A stretch of DNA of 53,954 bases from NCBI GenBank assembly GCA_018335035.1, contig JAGXKT010000014.1, forward strand, positions 1 to 53,954. Reading direction: 5' to 3'. A model generated the notes under the pieces. It searched no databases. It worked only from the letters and a program-made list of their open reading frames with translations, and was not told the origin of the DNA. Of the stretch, positions 7,993 to 15,955 are shown one piece after another; the first letter of the stretch is position 1, and each line of letters starts with the position of its first letter. Both the position numbers and the translations under genes were made by a program. The stretch is from Phycisphaerae bacterium. Lineage in GTDB: Bacteria; Planctomycetota; Phycisphaerae; SM23-33.

Positions 7993-8868
7993 TCAGCCCC
8001 CGATGCCGAACGGGCGGAGCATCCCGGCCAGTGTGAGGCGGTTGGCTTCGCTCAGCGGCGTCATCGGCAGGCGCAGCTCGTCGCGGCACAGACCGGCCAT
8101 CGCCATCGCCGCCTTGATCGGAATCGGGTTCGTCTCCAGCGAAAGCATGCCCTTGAACAGCGGGAAGAGGCGCTGGTGCCGCTCGCGCGCCGTCGCGAAG
8201 TCCCCCTCCGCGATCGCGTCGCACATCGCGCGGACCTCGGCGGGAAGCAGGTTGGCGACCACCGAGATCACGCCCGACCCGCCGACCGCGCAGAGCCCGA
8301 GCGTCATCGAGTCGTCCCCGGAGAGAATCGTCATGTCGCACCCGGCCGCGACGGCGCTGGCGGTGTCCAGCTTGCCCGTGGCCTCCTTGACGGCGACGAC
8401 GGCGTCGATCTGCTCGTACATGCGGATCAGCGTCTCCGGCGCCAGCTCGATGCCCGTCCGCCCGGGGATGTTGTACAGTACGATCGGCAGGCCGACTTCG
8501 CCCACGGCCGCGACGTGCTCGAACATGCCTTGCTGCGTCGGCTTGTTGTAGTAGGGGTTGACCTGGAGCGTGGCGTCGGCGCCGGCGTCGCGGGCGTGCT
8601 GCGTGCGATCGATCGCCTCGGTGGTGGAGTTGCTGCCGGTCCCGGCGATGACGGGCACGCGCCCGGCCGAACGCTCCACGACGAACTCGATGACCTTGTC
8701 ATGCTCGTCGTTGCTCAGCGTGGGCGATTCGCCCGTCGTTCCGCAGGGCACCAGCCCCTGCGTGCCCGATTCGAGCTGGAAGTCCACCAGCTTCGCCAGG
8801 GCGTCCCAGTCCACCGCGCCGTCCGCAAACGGTGTGACCAACGCGACCATCGATCCGGTAAGTTCCAT
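7993..8868 (-). CDS. dapA: 4-hydroxy-tetrahydrodipicolinate synthase
   Basis: The 291-residue enzyme condenses pyruvate with aspartate semialdehyde, the first committed step to diaminopimelate and lysine. It is a class I aldolase TIM barrel with the Schiff-base lysine at Lys161 (VVAVKEATG), Thr44-Thr45 in GTTGE, the catalytic Tyr132 in LYNIPGRT and Arg137. These positions nearly coincide with those of the E. coli enzyme. The ATG at 8866-8868 follows GAGGTATAGG. It is the last gene of the minus series and converges on the glycosyltransferase across a 65-base gap that shows no clear terminator. Confidence 0.95.
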   Translation of the reverse strand: MELTGSMVALVTPFADGAVDWDALAKLVDFQLESGTQGLVPCGTTGESPTLSNDEHDKVIEFVVERSAGRVPVIAGTGSNSTTEAIDRTQHARDAGADATLQVNPYYNKPTQQGMFEHVAAVGEVGLPIVLYNIPGRTGIELAPETLIRMYEQIDAVVAVKEATGKLDTASAVAAGCDMTILSGDDSMTLGLCAVGGSGVISVVANLLPAEVRAMCDAIAEGDFATARERHQRLFPLFKGMLSLETNPIPIKAAMAMAGLCRDELRLPMTPLSEANRLTLAGMLRPFGIGG

Positions 8869-8939
8869 CCTATACCTCGATTGCTTGAGTCGTGCGTCCT
8901 ACAGGGCAACGCCAAACGCGCGGCGTCACGACGTAGCGT

Positions 8940-9182
8940 TCAGGCGACTTCAAAAAACTCGCCGACGTGTTTCAGCCCTTGCGTCTCGCGGCGCTGCAGC
9001 TTGCGGCGCAGGTCTTCGAATCTGCGCACCTGCTCCGGCGTGTAGAGACGCTCGCCGCAATGAAGGCATACATCGGCGCGAACATGCACCGCCGCGGTAT
9101 GGGCGCCGCCTCGAACGATTTTCTCCACGTCCTTGGTTGCAATCTCCCCGCCGCAGACGGGGCATTTGTCGAAACCTCTCAT
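8940..9182 (-). CDS. YgiT-type zinc-finger antitoxin
   Basis: The 80-residue protein has the MqsA N-terminal type zinc finger: CPVCGG near residue 6 and CLHCGE near residue 43, followed by the YTPEQVRRFEDLRRKLQ helix. Proteins of this class pair with small DUF4258 toxins and usually neutralise them by binding. The ATG at 9180-9182 overlaps the ancestral stop codon of the DUF4258 gene in an ATGA, the classic coupling of toxin first, antitoxin second. The downstream DNA-binding domain of full MqsA is absent, as is normal for this short subclass. It remains intact although its partner has a premature stop. Confidence 0.85.
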   Translation of the reverse strand: MRGFDKCPVCGGEIATKDVEKIVRGGAHTAAVHVRADVCLHCGERLYTPEQVRRFEDLRRKLQRRETQGLKHVGEFFEVA

Positions 9183-9499
9183 CGCTTTGTCCTCTTGCGG
9201 TGACGAAAGTCCACCCAGCGGTCCGGATCCGGGCGATACACGGTCACCAGCACGGCGTAGTCGGTCGCCTGATTGTACGCTCAAACGCTATGAACCGGCT
9301 GTCCATTTTCGGCTTGCCCAAGGATCAGACAGATCGGGTACGGCTTGTCCGTCGGGTAATGCTCGATCGTCTCACCGTTGTCGACCGATTTCAGGATTTC
9401 ATCGAGTGTCAGACGGTCATTAGCGGCCTCTTCGTCCGCATGATCAGTGATCCGCAAGCGTTTTGCGGCAATCGCGCTGCGAAGATCATCCAGGTCCAT
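9179..9499 (-). pseudogene. DUF4258 toxin interrupted by an in-frame TGA
   Basis: The first 72 codons encode a typical DUF4258 start: RITDHADEEAANDRLTLDEI, ETIEHYPTDKPYP and CLILGQAENGQPVHSV. A TGA then occurs at 9281-9283. Reading continues in the same frame with AYNQATDYAVLVTVYRPDPD and ends at the TGA at 9179-9181, overlapping the antitoxin ATG. Family members commonly have Trp after HSV, so the TGA probably replaces TGG. DUF4258 proteins are RelE/HigB-like putative mRNA interferases, and the C-terminal VTVYRPDP strand is conserved. The 72-residue truncated product is therefore probably inactive. TGA serves as an ordinary stop in neighbouring genes, which argues against recoding. Confidence 0.8.
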
Positions 9500-9503
9500 C
9501 GCG

Positions 9504-10274
9504 TTAACCCCCTCGTATCGTGCCGGCCTGTGCTTTCGAGCTAATCAGCTGCTTCATCTCGCCGACGGCGTCGCGCAGCCCCACGAACACGGCGCGGGCG
9601 ATGATGCCGTGTCCGATGTTGAACTCGCCGAAGCCGTCCATCGCCGCGACCGGCGCGACGTTCTGATACGTCAGCCCGTGCCCGGCGTGGACGGTCAGCC
9701 CCGCATCCACCCCGGCCGCGAGGGCCTCGCGCAGCTCCGCCAGCGCGCTGGCGGCCTGCTCGCCGGGGTTGTGCCGCCGCGTGGCCGCGAGGCAGGCGTT
9801 GGCGTAGCGCCCGGTGTGCAGTTCGACGGCCTGGCAGCCGGCGTCGCGCGCGGCGCGGATCTGCGCCGCGGCCGGGTCCACGAACGCGCTGACCGTCACG
9901 CCGGCGTCGGCGAGTTTGCGGGCGACCTTGCCCGTCCGCTTGGCCGCGGCGCGGACGTCCAGCCCGCCCTCGGTCGTGATCTCCCGGCGGTTCTCGGGCA
10001 CCAGCGTCGCCTGGTCCGGGCCGATCTGCAGCGCGATCGCCACGATCTCCTCGTCCAGCGACATCTCCATGTTCAGCTTGCCGCGGACCGTCTCGCGCAG
10101 CAGCCGCACGTCGCGGTCGGAGATGTGCCGCCGATCGACCCGCAGGTGGACCGTGATGCAGTCCGCCCCGCCGAGTTCCGCTTCCGCGGCCGCCCAGACC
10201 GGGTCCGGCTCCACCGTCTGCCGCGCCTGGCGGATCGTCGCCACGTGATCGATATTCACGCCCAATTGCGCCAT
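9504..10274 (-). CDS. pdxJ: pyridoxine 5'-phosphate synthase
   Basis: The 256-residue TIM-barrel enzyme condenses 1-deoxyxylulose 5-phosphate with 3-amino-2-oxopropyl phosphate to form pyridoxine 5'-phosphate in the DXP-dependent vitamin B6 pathway. Family motifs are present throughout: [14 protein letters not shown] at the N-terminus, [33 protein letters not shown] and the C-terminal phosphate loop [12 protein letters not shown]. The length is slightly above the E. coli enzyme (243). The stop is only four bases before the toxin ATG, so the toxin-antitoxin pair depends on read-through from pdxJ or on an internal promoter. A TACAAT box lies 30 bases upstream. Confidence 0.95.
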   Translation of the reverse strand: MAQLGVNIDHVATIRQARQTVEPDPVWAAAEAELGGADCITVHLRVDRRHISDRDVRLLRETVRGKLNMEMSLDEEIVAIALQIGPDQATLVPENRREITTEGGLDVRAAAKRTGKVARKLADAGVTVSAFVDPAAAQIRAARDAGCQAVELHTGRYANACLAATRRHNPGEQAASALAELREALAAGVDAGLTVHAGHGLTYQNVAPVAAMDGFGEFNIGHGIIARAVFVGLRDAVGEMKQLISSKAQAGTIRGG

Positions 10275-10303
10275 GCGTGTTGCCTTCAGTTCCCGCCGCG
10301 CGA

Positions 10304-10309
10304 ATTGTA
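10304..10309 (-). promoter_or_regulatory. putative -10 element (TACAAT) for pdxJ
   Basis: The minus strand reads GGCTACAATTCG about 30 bases upstream of the pdxJ ATG. It matches the boxes before gdhA and the phosphatase gene, which share GCTACAAT. Confidence 0.45.
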
Positions 10310-10342
10310 GCCACCGCGGCGCGCCATGAAAACCGGGCGTCG

Positions 10343-11056
10343 CTACCGGTTCGTTTCGCCCTCGTCGGCCTGTCCGTAGTAGGCGTTCGGCCCGTGTTTG
10401 CGGTTGAAGTGCTTGTCCATCAGTTCGTCGGCGGCCGGGCGGGGGTACGGCTCGATCCGCACGGTCTCGGTCGCCAGGCGGGCGACGTATTCGAGGATCG
10501 CGGCGTGTGTGACCGCCTCGTTCGGATCGCGCCCCCAGGCGAAGGGCCCGTGGGAGACGACCAGCGCGGCCGGGCTGGCCAGCGGGTCGGTCTCGCCGAG
10601 GGCCTCGACGAGCACCTTGCCCGTATTGGCCTCGTAATCGGCTTCGATTTCCTGCGGCGTCAGCGGGCGCGTGCAGGGGACGGGCCCGCTGAAGTGGTCC
10701 GCGTGCGTGGTGCCCAGGCGGGGGATCGGCCGGCGTGCCTGGGCCCAGGCGGTGGCGTGGACGCTATGGGTGTGCACCACGCCGCCGATGGCGTCGAACG
10801 CGCGATACAGCTCCAGGTGGGTCGGCGTGTCGCTGCTGGGCCGGGCGTCGCCTTCGACGGTTTCGCCGTCCGCCACCGAGACGACCACCATGGTCTCCGG
10901 GCGGAGGTCGTCGTACGCCACGCCGGAGGGCTTGATGACGACGTGTCCGCCATCGCGGTCGATGCCGCTGACGTTGCCGAACGTCATCATCACCAGCCCC
11001 TCGTCGACGAGGCGCTTGTTGGCGTCGCAGACGCGTTGTTTGAGATCGTCGAGCAT
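10343..11056 (-). CDS. araD: L-ribulose-5-phosphate 4-epimerase
   Basis: The 237-residue zinc enzyme interconverts L-ribulose 5-phosphate and D-xylulose 5-phosphate, the last step of bacterial L-arabinose use. The class II aldolase/adducin fold shows GNVSG, KPSG and SSDTPTH (Asp76), the zinc ligands His95 and His97 in HTHS, Asp120 in HADHF, and His169 in SHGPFAWG. These positions match or nearly match the E. coli enzyme, which separates it from fuculose aldolases. The ATG at 11054-11056 follows a run of five G. It lies directly after the ribulokinase gene. araA is not in the window, so the pathway is incomplete here. Confidence 0.93.
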   Translation of the reverse strand: MLDDLKQRVCDANKRLVDEGLVMMTFGNVSGIDRDGGHVVIKPSGVAYDDLRPETMVVVSVADGETVEGDARPSSDTPTHLELYRAFDAIGGVVHTHSVHATAWAQARRPIPRLGTTHADHFSGPVPCTRPLTPQEIEADYEANTGKVLVEALGETDPLASPAALVVSHGPFAWGRDPNEAVTHAAILEYVARLATETVRIEPYPRPAADELMDKHFNRKHGPNAYYGQADEGETNR

Positions 11057-11134
11057 GCCCCCATTGTCCGCACGCCGCACGGCGAATCAAGCCCTCACGC
11101 CAGGCGCCCGCGCGCCCGGCGCGGCGCGAGGGGG

Positions 11135-12820
11135 TCACGCGCGGCGCGCGGCGTCGCGGATGGCGATCAGCTCCTTCATCACGTCGTGGAGGTTTCCGTT
11201 CCACTCCGGCGTTCCGAACGCGTCGTGAAGCCGCCGGTAGAGCGGGTAGAGCCGCTTGTACGTCTTCCGCGCCGACGGGTCCGGCCGGAAGACCTTGCGC
11301 TTGAGCCCGGTCATCGCCTTCTGGGCCTGGCGGACAGTTCCGTGCCCGCCGGCGCGCTTGCCGGCCACGACGGCCGCGGCAATCGCCGCGCCCAGCGCGC
11401 ACGTCTGGGCCGAGCGCGAGATCTTCATCGGCCGACCGGTCACGTCCGCGTAGATTTGCATCACCAGCGGGTTCTTCTCAGCGATGCCGCCGCAGTTGAC
11501 GATCTGGCGGACCTTCACGCCGTATTCCTCGAAGCGGTTGATGATGGTCAGCGCCCCGAAGGCGGTCGCCTCGATCAGCGTTCGGTAGATCTCGGCCGGC
11601 GTGGTGTAGAGCGTCTGCCCGACCAGCAGCCCGGTCAGCCGTTGATCGACCAGGATGGTGCGGTTGCCGTTGTTCCAGTCCAGCGCCAGCAGGCCCGAGG
11701 CGCCGGGGGTGAGTTTGCTCGCGTCGCGCGTCAGCGTCTCGTGCGAGCCGTCCTTGCCGCCGGGGCGGATGTAGTTGACGAACCAGTTGTAGATGTCGCC
11801 GACGGCGGACTGACCGGCCTCCAGCCCGTAACAGCCGGGCAGGACGCTTTCCGGCACGATGCCGCACAGCCCCGGGATGTCCGCCAGGTCGCGCCGCAGC
11901 GGGACGGTCATCATGTCGCAGCAGCTCGTGCCCATGATCTTGACCATCGTGCCCGTCGCGATGCCCGCCCCGACCGCGCCGAGATGCGCGTCGAACGCCG
12001 CGGTGGCCACGGGAATGCCCGCCGGAAGCCCCGTCCGCTTCGCCCAGGCCTCCGTGAGGCGTCCGGCGGGGGTGTTGACGGGATGGGCCTTCGCCGGCAG
12101 GCGGTCACGGAGCGTGCCCAGCGCCGGGTCGATCGCCGCGAGGAACCTGCGATCCGGATAGCCGCCCCAGGCGTCGTTGTACATCGCCTTGTGCCCGGCG
12201 GCGCAGACGCCCGCCGTCAACTCGCCCGGCGCCTCCGTGCCGGTCAGTGCCGCCGGGACCCAGTCGCACAACTCGACCCACGTGTAGGCCGCGTCGAAAA
12301 CCTCTTGCGCCGTCCGCTTGCAGTGGAGCACCTTGGCGAAGAACCACTCGCTGGAGTATGTCCCGCCGCACTTGGCGAGGTACTGCGGGCGCTTTGTCGC
12401 CGCGGCGCGGGTGATGTCTTCGGCCTCGGCGACGGCGGTGTGGTCCTTCCACAGCCACGCCATCGCCGCGAGCTTGCGGGAGAAGCGCTTCTGCAGCGCC
12501 AGCGGGCGGCCGTCGGCGTCCACCGGGATCGGCGTGCTGCCGGTCGTGTCCACGCCGATGCCGATGACCTCGTCGGCCTTGAAGCGTTTGCGCGTCCGGC
12601 GCGCCCGGCGCAGGGCCGCGCGGATTGTGGTCTCGGCGCCGGTCAGGTAGTCGGCCGGGTGCTGCCGCGCCAGATGCGGGTCGTCCGAGAGCATCACGCC
12701 CGCGTCCCCGTGGGCGTAGGTCCACTCGGCGGTGCCGATCTCGCGCCCGGTAGCGACGTCGACGACCAGCGCGCGGACGGAGTTGGTTCCGTAGTCCAGT
12801 CCGATGGTGTATTTGCTCAT
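11135..12820 (-). CDS. araB: ribulokinase (FGGY family)
   Basis: The 561-residue kinase phosphorylates L-ribulose at C5 using ATP and feeds AraD. FGGY features: GLDYGTNSVRALVVD (ATP phosphate loop) at the N-terminus, GVDTTGSTPIPVD, KIMGTSCCDMM and the C-terminal NCGGIAEKNPLVMQIYADV with ALGAAIAAAV. The length fits AraB (566 in E. coli). The ATG at 12818-12820 follows GGGAG. The gene precedes araD by 78 bases of very GC-rich DNA. A TACCAT box at 12860-12865 on the minus strand could be its promoter. No arabinose regulator, isomerase or transporter is adjacent. Confidence 0.92.
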   Translation of the reverse strand: MSKYTIGLDYGTNSVRALVVDVATGREIGTAEWTYAHGDAGVMLSDDPHLARQHPADYLTGAETTIRAALRRARRTRKRFKADEVIGIGVDTTGSTPIPVDADGRPLALQKRFSRKLAAMAWLWKDHTAVAEAEDITRAAATKRPQYLAKCGGTYSSEWFFAKVLHCKRTAQEVFDAAYTWVELCDWVPAALTGTEAPGELTAGVCAAGHKAMYNDAWGGYPDRRFLAAIDPALGTLRDRLPAKAHPVNTPAGRLTEAWAKRTGLPAGIPVATAAFDAHLGAVGAGIATGTMVKIMGTSCCDMMTVPLRRDLADIPGLCGIVPESVLPGCYGLEAGQSAVGDIYNWFVNYIRPGGKDGSHETLTRDASKLTPGASGLLALDWNNGNRTILVDQRLTGLLVGQTLYTTPAEIYRTLIEATAFGALTIINRFEEYGVKVRQIVNCGGIAEKNPLVMQIYADVTGRPMKISRSAQTCALGAAIAAAVVAGKRAGGHGTVRQAQKAMTGLKRKVFRPDPSARKTYKRLYPLYRRLHDAFGTPEWNGNLHDVMKELIAIRDAARRA

Positions 12821-12894
12821 TGCGGGGCTCCCGGCTTGGGCGTTCGTGCGAAAGAAGAAATGGTAGGCGCAGCGACCGGCGCACGCAAGCGGCG

Positions 12895-13473
12895 CTACAC
12901 GGCCGGGGCAATCAGCTCGCAGATGGCGGCGACGATCTGCTCCGGCTCGGCCATGCGCCCGATGCCGCTCGTGCCGCAGGCCAGACGCCCCTCGGCGGGT
13001 CCGACGACGTGCATGCCGCGCCCGCGCAGCGTGGCGACGTTGTCCTGCGTTGCCGGGGCGGCCCACATGCGGTTGTTCATCGCCGGGGCGACGAGCAGTT
13101 CGCAGGCACCGGGCGCCGACAGCGCCAACGCCGAGACCAACTCGTCGGCGATGCCCGCGGCCATTTTGGCCAGCGTGTTTGCCGTCGCCGGCGCGATCAC
13201 CATCACGTCGGCGGCTTCGGTCAGCGCCAGGTGCTGCGAGCGGTAGTCTTCCGCGGCATTCCAGAGGGAGGTGGCCACGCGTCGGCGCGTGAGGGCCTGA
13301 AACGTCAGCGGCGTCACGAATCGCGTGGCGGCGTTCGTCATGGCGACCGTGACGCCCGTGCCGCGCGCGACGAGCCGACTGGCGAGGTCGGCGGCCTTGT
13401 AGCAGGCGATGCCGCCGGTGACGCACAGGAGCACCTCCCGGTCGGTGAGCGGATTGTCGCGATCGGCGGTCAT
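12895..13473 (-). CDS. coaC: phosphopantothenoylcysteine decarboxylase (stand-alone CoaC)
   Basis: The 192-residue flavoprotein decarboxylates 4'-phosphopantothenoylcysteine to 4'-phosphopantetheine in CoA synthesis. It matches only the N-terminal half of bifunctional CoaBC: GGIACYKA (FMN loop), the active-site His in RSQHLALTEAAD, PATANTLAKMAAG, the substrate clamp APAMNNRMW and the catalytic Cys loop GRLACGTSGIGRM. The frame ends right after, so the synthetase half (CoaB) is not fused and is not in this window. It follows rpoZ by 13 bases in the conserved yicC-gmk-rpoZ-coaBC order, where a fused CoaBC normally sits. Confidence 0.9.
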   Translation of the reverse strand: MTADRDNPLTDREVLLCVTGGIACYKAADLASRLVARGTGVTVAMTNAATRFVTPLTFQALTRRRVATSLWNAAEDYRSQHLALTEAADVMVIAPATANTLAKMAAGIADELVSALALSAPGACELLVAPAMNNRMWAAPATQDNVATLRGRGMHVVGPAEGRLACGTSGIGRMAEPEQIVAAICELIAPAV

Positions 13474-13486
13474 GGCGGCCGGGCGG

Positions 13487-13717
13487 CTACTCGAGCTCGT
13501 CGGGCGGGGCGATGTCAGACTTCTCGTAGTCGATGGAGATTTTGTCGTCGAGGATTTCTTGGATGACGACGTCGAGGTCCGTCATGCCCGGTTCGCGCTC
13601 CACCAGCGGGCGGGCACCTTCCATCAACTCGAACAGGCGTTTCTGAATCAGGGCGGTCAACTTGAACTTGCCGCCGACCTTCTCGACGATTTCCTCGCTC
13701 TTCAACGCTTCGATCAT
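13487..13717 (-). CDS. rpoZ: RNA polymerase omega subunit
   Basis: The 76-residue protein is the small omega subunit, which helps fold and hold the beta-prime subunit of RNA polymerase. The central KFKLTALIQKRLFELMEGA helix is the conserved omega signature (normally AAxRARQL.G), and the acidic tail is typical. The assignment rests on this helix and on its place between gmk and coaC, the classic omega position. The ATG at 13715-13717 follows GGAG. Confidence 0.85.
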   Translation of the reverse strand: MIEALKSEEIVEKVGGKFKLTALIQKRLFELMEGARPLVEREPGMTDLDVVIQEILDDKISIDYEKSDIAPPDELE

Positions 13718-13742
13718 CGTAAGCTCCAGGAATCGCGTTGCA

Positions 13743-14315
13743 CTACGCGTTCATCCGTTCGTTCTGTTCGACAATCCGCGCGACTGCGTCAATCGCGCGG
13801 TCCAGATCGTCGTTAATTACGATGTGATTATACACGCCGCTGCCGCGGGCGGCTTTGATTTCCTCGCGCGCCTTGGCCAAACGCCGCCGCGCCGCGTCAT
13901 CGTCTTCGGTGGCTCGAGCGAGCAGCCGCCGAGCCAGCTCTGCGTCGTTCGGCGGGGCGATCAGCACGAACGTCGCGGCCGGCATCTTCTCCGCCACCTG
14001 CAACCCGCCCTGGACGTCGATGTCCAGAAGCACGGTCTGTCCCTCCGTGACGGCGCGTCGGACCGGCTCGGACGGCGTGCCGTACAGTTCGCCGAACACA
14101 TCGGCCCATTCCAGCAGCTCGCCGTTATCGATCATCCGCTGGAACGTCCGGCGATCGACGAAGCGATAATCCCGTCCGTCCACCTCGCCCTCTCGCGGTG
14201 CGCGTGTCGTGGCCGAGACGCTAAACGTCGCGCCCGTCCGCTGCAACACCGCCCGGGCGATGGTGCTCTTGCCCACGCCGGACGGGCCCGTGATGACGAC
14301 AAGCGTCCCTGGCAT
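13743..14315 (-). CDS. gmk: guanylate kinase
   Basis: The 190-residue enzyme phosphorylates GMP to GDP with ATP. It has the P-loop GPSGVGKST (from residue 10), SATTRAPREGEVDGRDYRF with the GMP-binding Arg, Asp and Tyr residues, the GELLEWADVFGELYGT segment and the DIDVQGG strand, followed by the lid. The length is usual for the family. I chose the ATG at 14313-14315 because upstream codons run through palindromic repeat DNA. It lies between yicC and rpoZ. Confidence 0.95.
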   Translation of the reverse strand: MPGTLVVITGPSGVGKSTIARAVLQRTGATFSVSATTRAPREGEVDGRDYRFVDRRTFQRMIDNGELLEWADVFGELYGTPSEPVRRAVTEGQTVLLDIDVQGGLQVAEKMPAATFVLIAPPNDAELARRLLARATEDDDAARRRLAKAREEIKAARGSGVYNHIVINDDLDRAIDAVARIVEQNERMNA

Positions 14316-14333
14316 ATACGGTGCTTGGCGGTC

Positions 14334-14399
14334 GGTAGGGCGGGCATGCCTGTCCGCCGGTAGTCGGCCGTCCGTAGGGCGGGCACGTTTGCCCGCCGG
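14334..14399. repeat. two palindromic intergenic repeats between yicC and gmk
   Basis: Two 27-base copies (14334-14360 and 14373-14399) share GTAGGGCGGGCA...CCGCCGG. The second forms a perfect hairpin GGCGGGCA-CGTT-TGCCCGCC (14378-14397); the first has one mismatch. Similar palindromes occur at 2053, 30644 and 49766. Within the operon they could act as mRNA processing or attenuation sites. Confidence 0.65.
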
Positions 14400-14419
14400 C
14401 AGCGTGACCGCCGCCGCTG

Positions 14420-15301
14420 TTACTCGACGTTCTGCGTTTGTTCCTTGAGCCGGTCGATCGCCGTCTTGATGTCCACGACGGCCTTGGCGATCTCGGCGTC
14501 GTTGGACTTCGAGGCGATGGTATTGGCCTCGCGGAGCATCTCCTGGGCGATGAACTCGCACTTGCGACCGCAGGGCTCGTCGGAGTCCGTCGCCTCGCGG
14601 AACTGCTCGACGTGCCCGGACAGGCGCGACAGCTCCTCAGCGATGTCGCAACGGTCGGCGAACACCGCCACCTCGCGCGCCAACGACTCGGCGTCGACGG
14701 CAACGCCCACCGAGGCCGTCAACTCCGATACGCGACTCTGCAACCGCTGATGGTACTCCGCGACGACGTTCGGCGCTCGCGTGCGGATCGCCTCCAACAG
14801 CTCGATGATGCGATCGCACTGGCCCAGAAGGTCGTCGCGGAGGGCGGTGCCTTCGGCCGCTCGCATCGCCAGCAGCGCCTCGAGCGCCCCGTCGATCAAC
14901 TCCAGTACGCCGTCGCGCGTCCGCTCGGCCAGTTGCTCCAGTTCCGGCGGCTCACAAACGCCCGGAAGCTGAAGCAGTGTCCCCAGGTCGATCCGAAGAG
15001 ACGGATCGGCCTCGACTTCCAGCGGCTTGAGCTGCTCCAGGTAATTCTGGAGTGCGGCCGTGTTGACGCGGTACGCCGCCCACTCGTCGGGCATCTTCAT
15101 CCGCAACGTCACGCTGACGCTTCCGCGAGCGATCCGTTGGCGGAGGCGTCTTTCCACATCGGCCTCCAGCGCGGCGAAGCCCTCCGGCAGGCGCAGCGAC
15201 GGCTTAAAGTACCGGTTGTTGACCGACCGGATCTCCGCCGCGTAGTCCACGCCGTCGACGCACGCACTGGCGGCGCCGAACCCTGTCATCGATCGCAGCA
15301 T
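14420..15301 (-). CDS. yicC: YicC/YloC-family endoribonuclease
   Basis: The 293-residue protein belongs to the YicC family; E. coli YicC is an endoribonuclease linked to small-RNA turnover. The start MLRSMTGFG and SVNNRYFKPSLRLPE are signature segments, and the C-terminal DUF1732 region contains CGRKCEFIAQEMLREANTIA and KSNDAEIAKAVVDIK. The middle is helical. The stop lies just before the repeat cluster preceding gmk, and the start overlaps no neighbour. The conserved order with gmk and rpoZ supports a shared operon. Confidence 0.93.
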   Translation of the reverse strand: MLRSMTGFGAASACVDGVDYAAEIRSVNNRYFKPSLRLPEGFAALEADVERRLRQRIARGSVSVTLRMKMPDEWAAYRVNTAALQNYLEQLKPLEVEADPSLRIDLGTLLQLPGVCEPPELEQLAERTRDGVLELIDGALEALLAMRAAEGTALRDDLLGQCDRIIELLEAIRTRAPNVVAEYHQRLQSRVSELTASVGVAVDAESLAREVAVFADRCDIAEELSRLSGHVEQFREATDSDEPCGRKCEFIAQEMLREANTIASKSNDAEIAKAVVDIKTAIDRLKEQTQNVE

Positions 15302-15313
15302 CTCGGTCCGTTC

Positions 15314-15922
15314 CTATTCGCTGTCGCCCGGGCGCGTCTCGGGTGCTGCACCTGGCTTGGCCGGTTGCGTCTCTGCGGCGGGCCGCGTCTCGGCGGCGGG
15401 TTGCGTCTCGGCGGCGGGTTGCGTCTCGGCCGATTCGCCACTGCCGGTGTAGCTGACGACGGCAATCTCGCTGGGGCGCGTGTTCTCTTTGAACGCGCGG
15501 GCCTTGAGCATTATCGGCGTCTGCTCGAACAGCTTGTCCCCCACGACGTACTTCGTGCTGTCTTCGGTCGGCTTTGAGCCGTCAGTCGTGTAATAGATCT
15601 CGGCATCGGTCGTCTGGCACTCGATGCGGACGGCGCCGGGGGCCGGGTTGGCCTCAGGCGGGGGGACAAACGCCGGCTGGGCGACCTGTTGCCTCGGCGG
15701 CGCGAGCACGTAGACGGTCAGGATCGCCAGCAGCAGGAACAGCGCCGTCAGGACGATGGTGACCCAAGTGAACACGTCGCCGGTTTTGGTGCCGAATGCG
15801 CCGCTGCCGCCCCCGCCGCCGAAAGCGGCGCTAAGCCCGCCCCCGCGGCCGCGCTGAAGCAGAACCACCAGAATCAGCAGAATGCAGGTGACGATGAAAA
15901 GTGTGCCAAGGAAAATATCCAT
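15314..15922 (-). CDS. secG: SecG translocon subunit with C-terminal chitobiase-like domain
   Basis: The 202-residue protein is about twice the usual SecG length. Residues 1-75 form a standard SecG: a first membrane helix, then LVVLLQRGRGGGLSAAFGG, the conserved GAFGTKTGD and a second helix ending near LTVYVLAPP. Residues 95-165 form a beta-rich domain with TDAEIYYTTDGSKPTEDS, the hallmark of the chitobiase/beta-hexosaminidase C-terminal fold (CHB_HEX_C_1). The tail is four six-residue repeats of ETQPAA type. If topology follows SecG, the extra domain lies outside the membrane. SecG assists protein export through SecYE. It is followed by yicC and preceded by tpiA. Confidence 0.88.
   Translation of the reverse strand: MDIFLGTLFIVTCILLILVVLLQRGRGGGLSAAFGGGGGSGAFGTKTGDVFTWVTIVLTALFLLLAILTVYVLAPPRQQVAQPAFVPPPEANPAPGAVRIECQTTDAEIYYTTDGSKPTEDSTKYVVGDKLFEQTPIMLKARAFKENTRPSEIAVVSYTGSGESAETQPAAETQPAAETRPAAETQPAKPGAAPETRPGDSE
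15365..15436 (-). repeat. four 18-bp tandem repeats in secG
   Basis: Four in-frame units of 18 bases (15365, 15383, 15401, 15419) encode the Ala-Glu-Thr-Gln/Arg-Pro-Ala tail of SecG. The last unit has diverged. Copy number could vary by slippage without shifting frame. Confidence 0.8.
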
Positions 15923-15955
15923 GTCGTGTACCTCTTTGCTCGCCCGTCAGGGCGG

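Noticed and set aside
9281-9283. TGA read as tryptophan or selenocysteine in the toxin
   Set aside because: TGA is used as a normal stop by many genes here, TGG encodes Trp throughout, and no SECIS-like hairpin was recognised just after it. A nonsense mutation is simpler.
10343-12820. Complete arabinose operon
   Set aside because: Only kinase and epimerase are present; no isomerase, transporter or regulator lies in the window.
10277-13246. 989-codon open frame on the plus strand opposite araD and araB
   Set aside because: It is the complement of well-supported genes; high GC leaves long antisense frames open, and the protein shows no family pattern.
15365-15436. Short CRISPR array
   Set aside because: The 18-bp units are contiguous and in frame within secG, without spacers.
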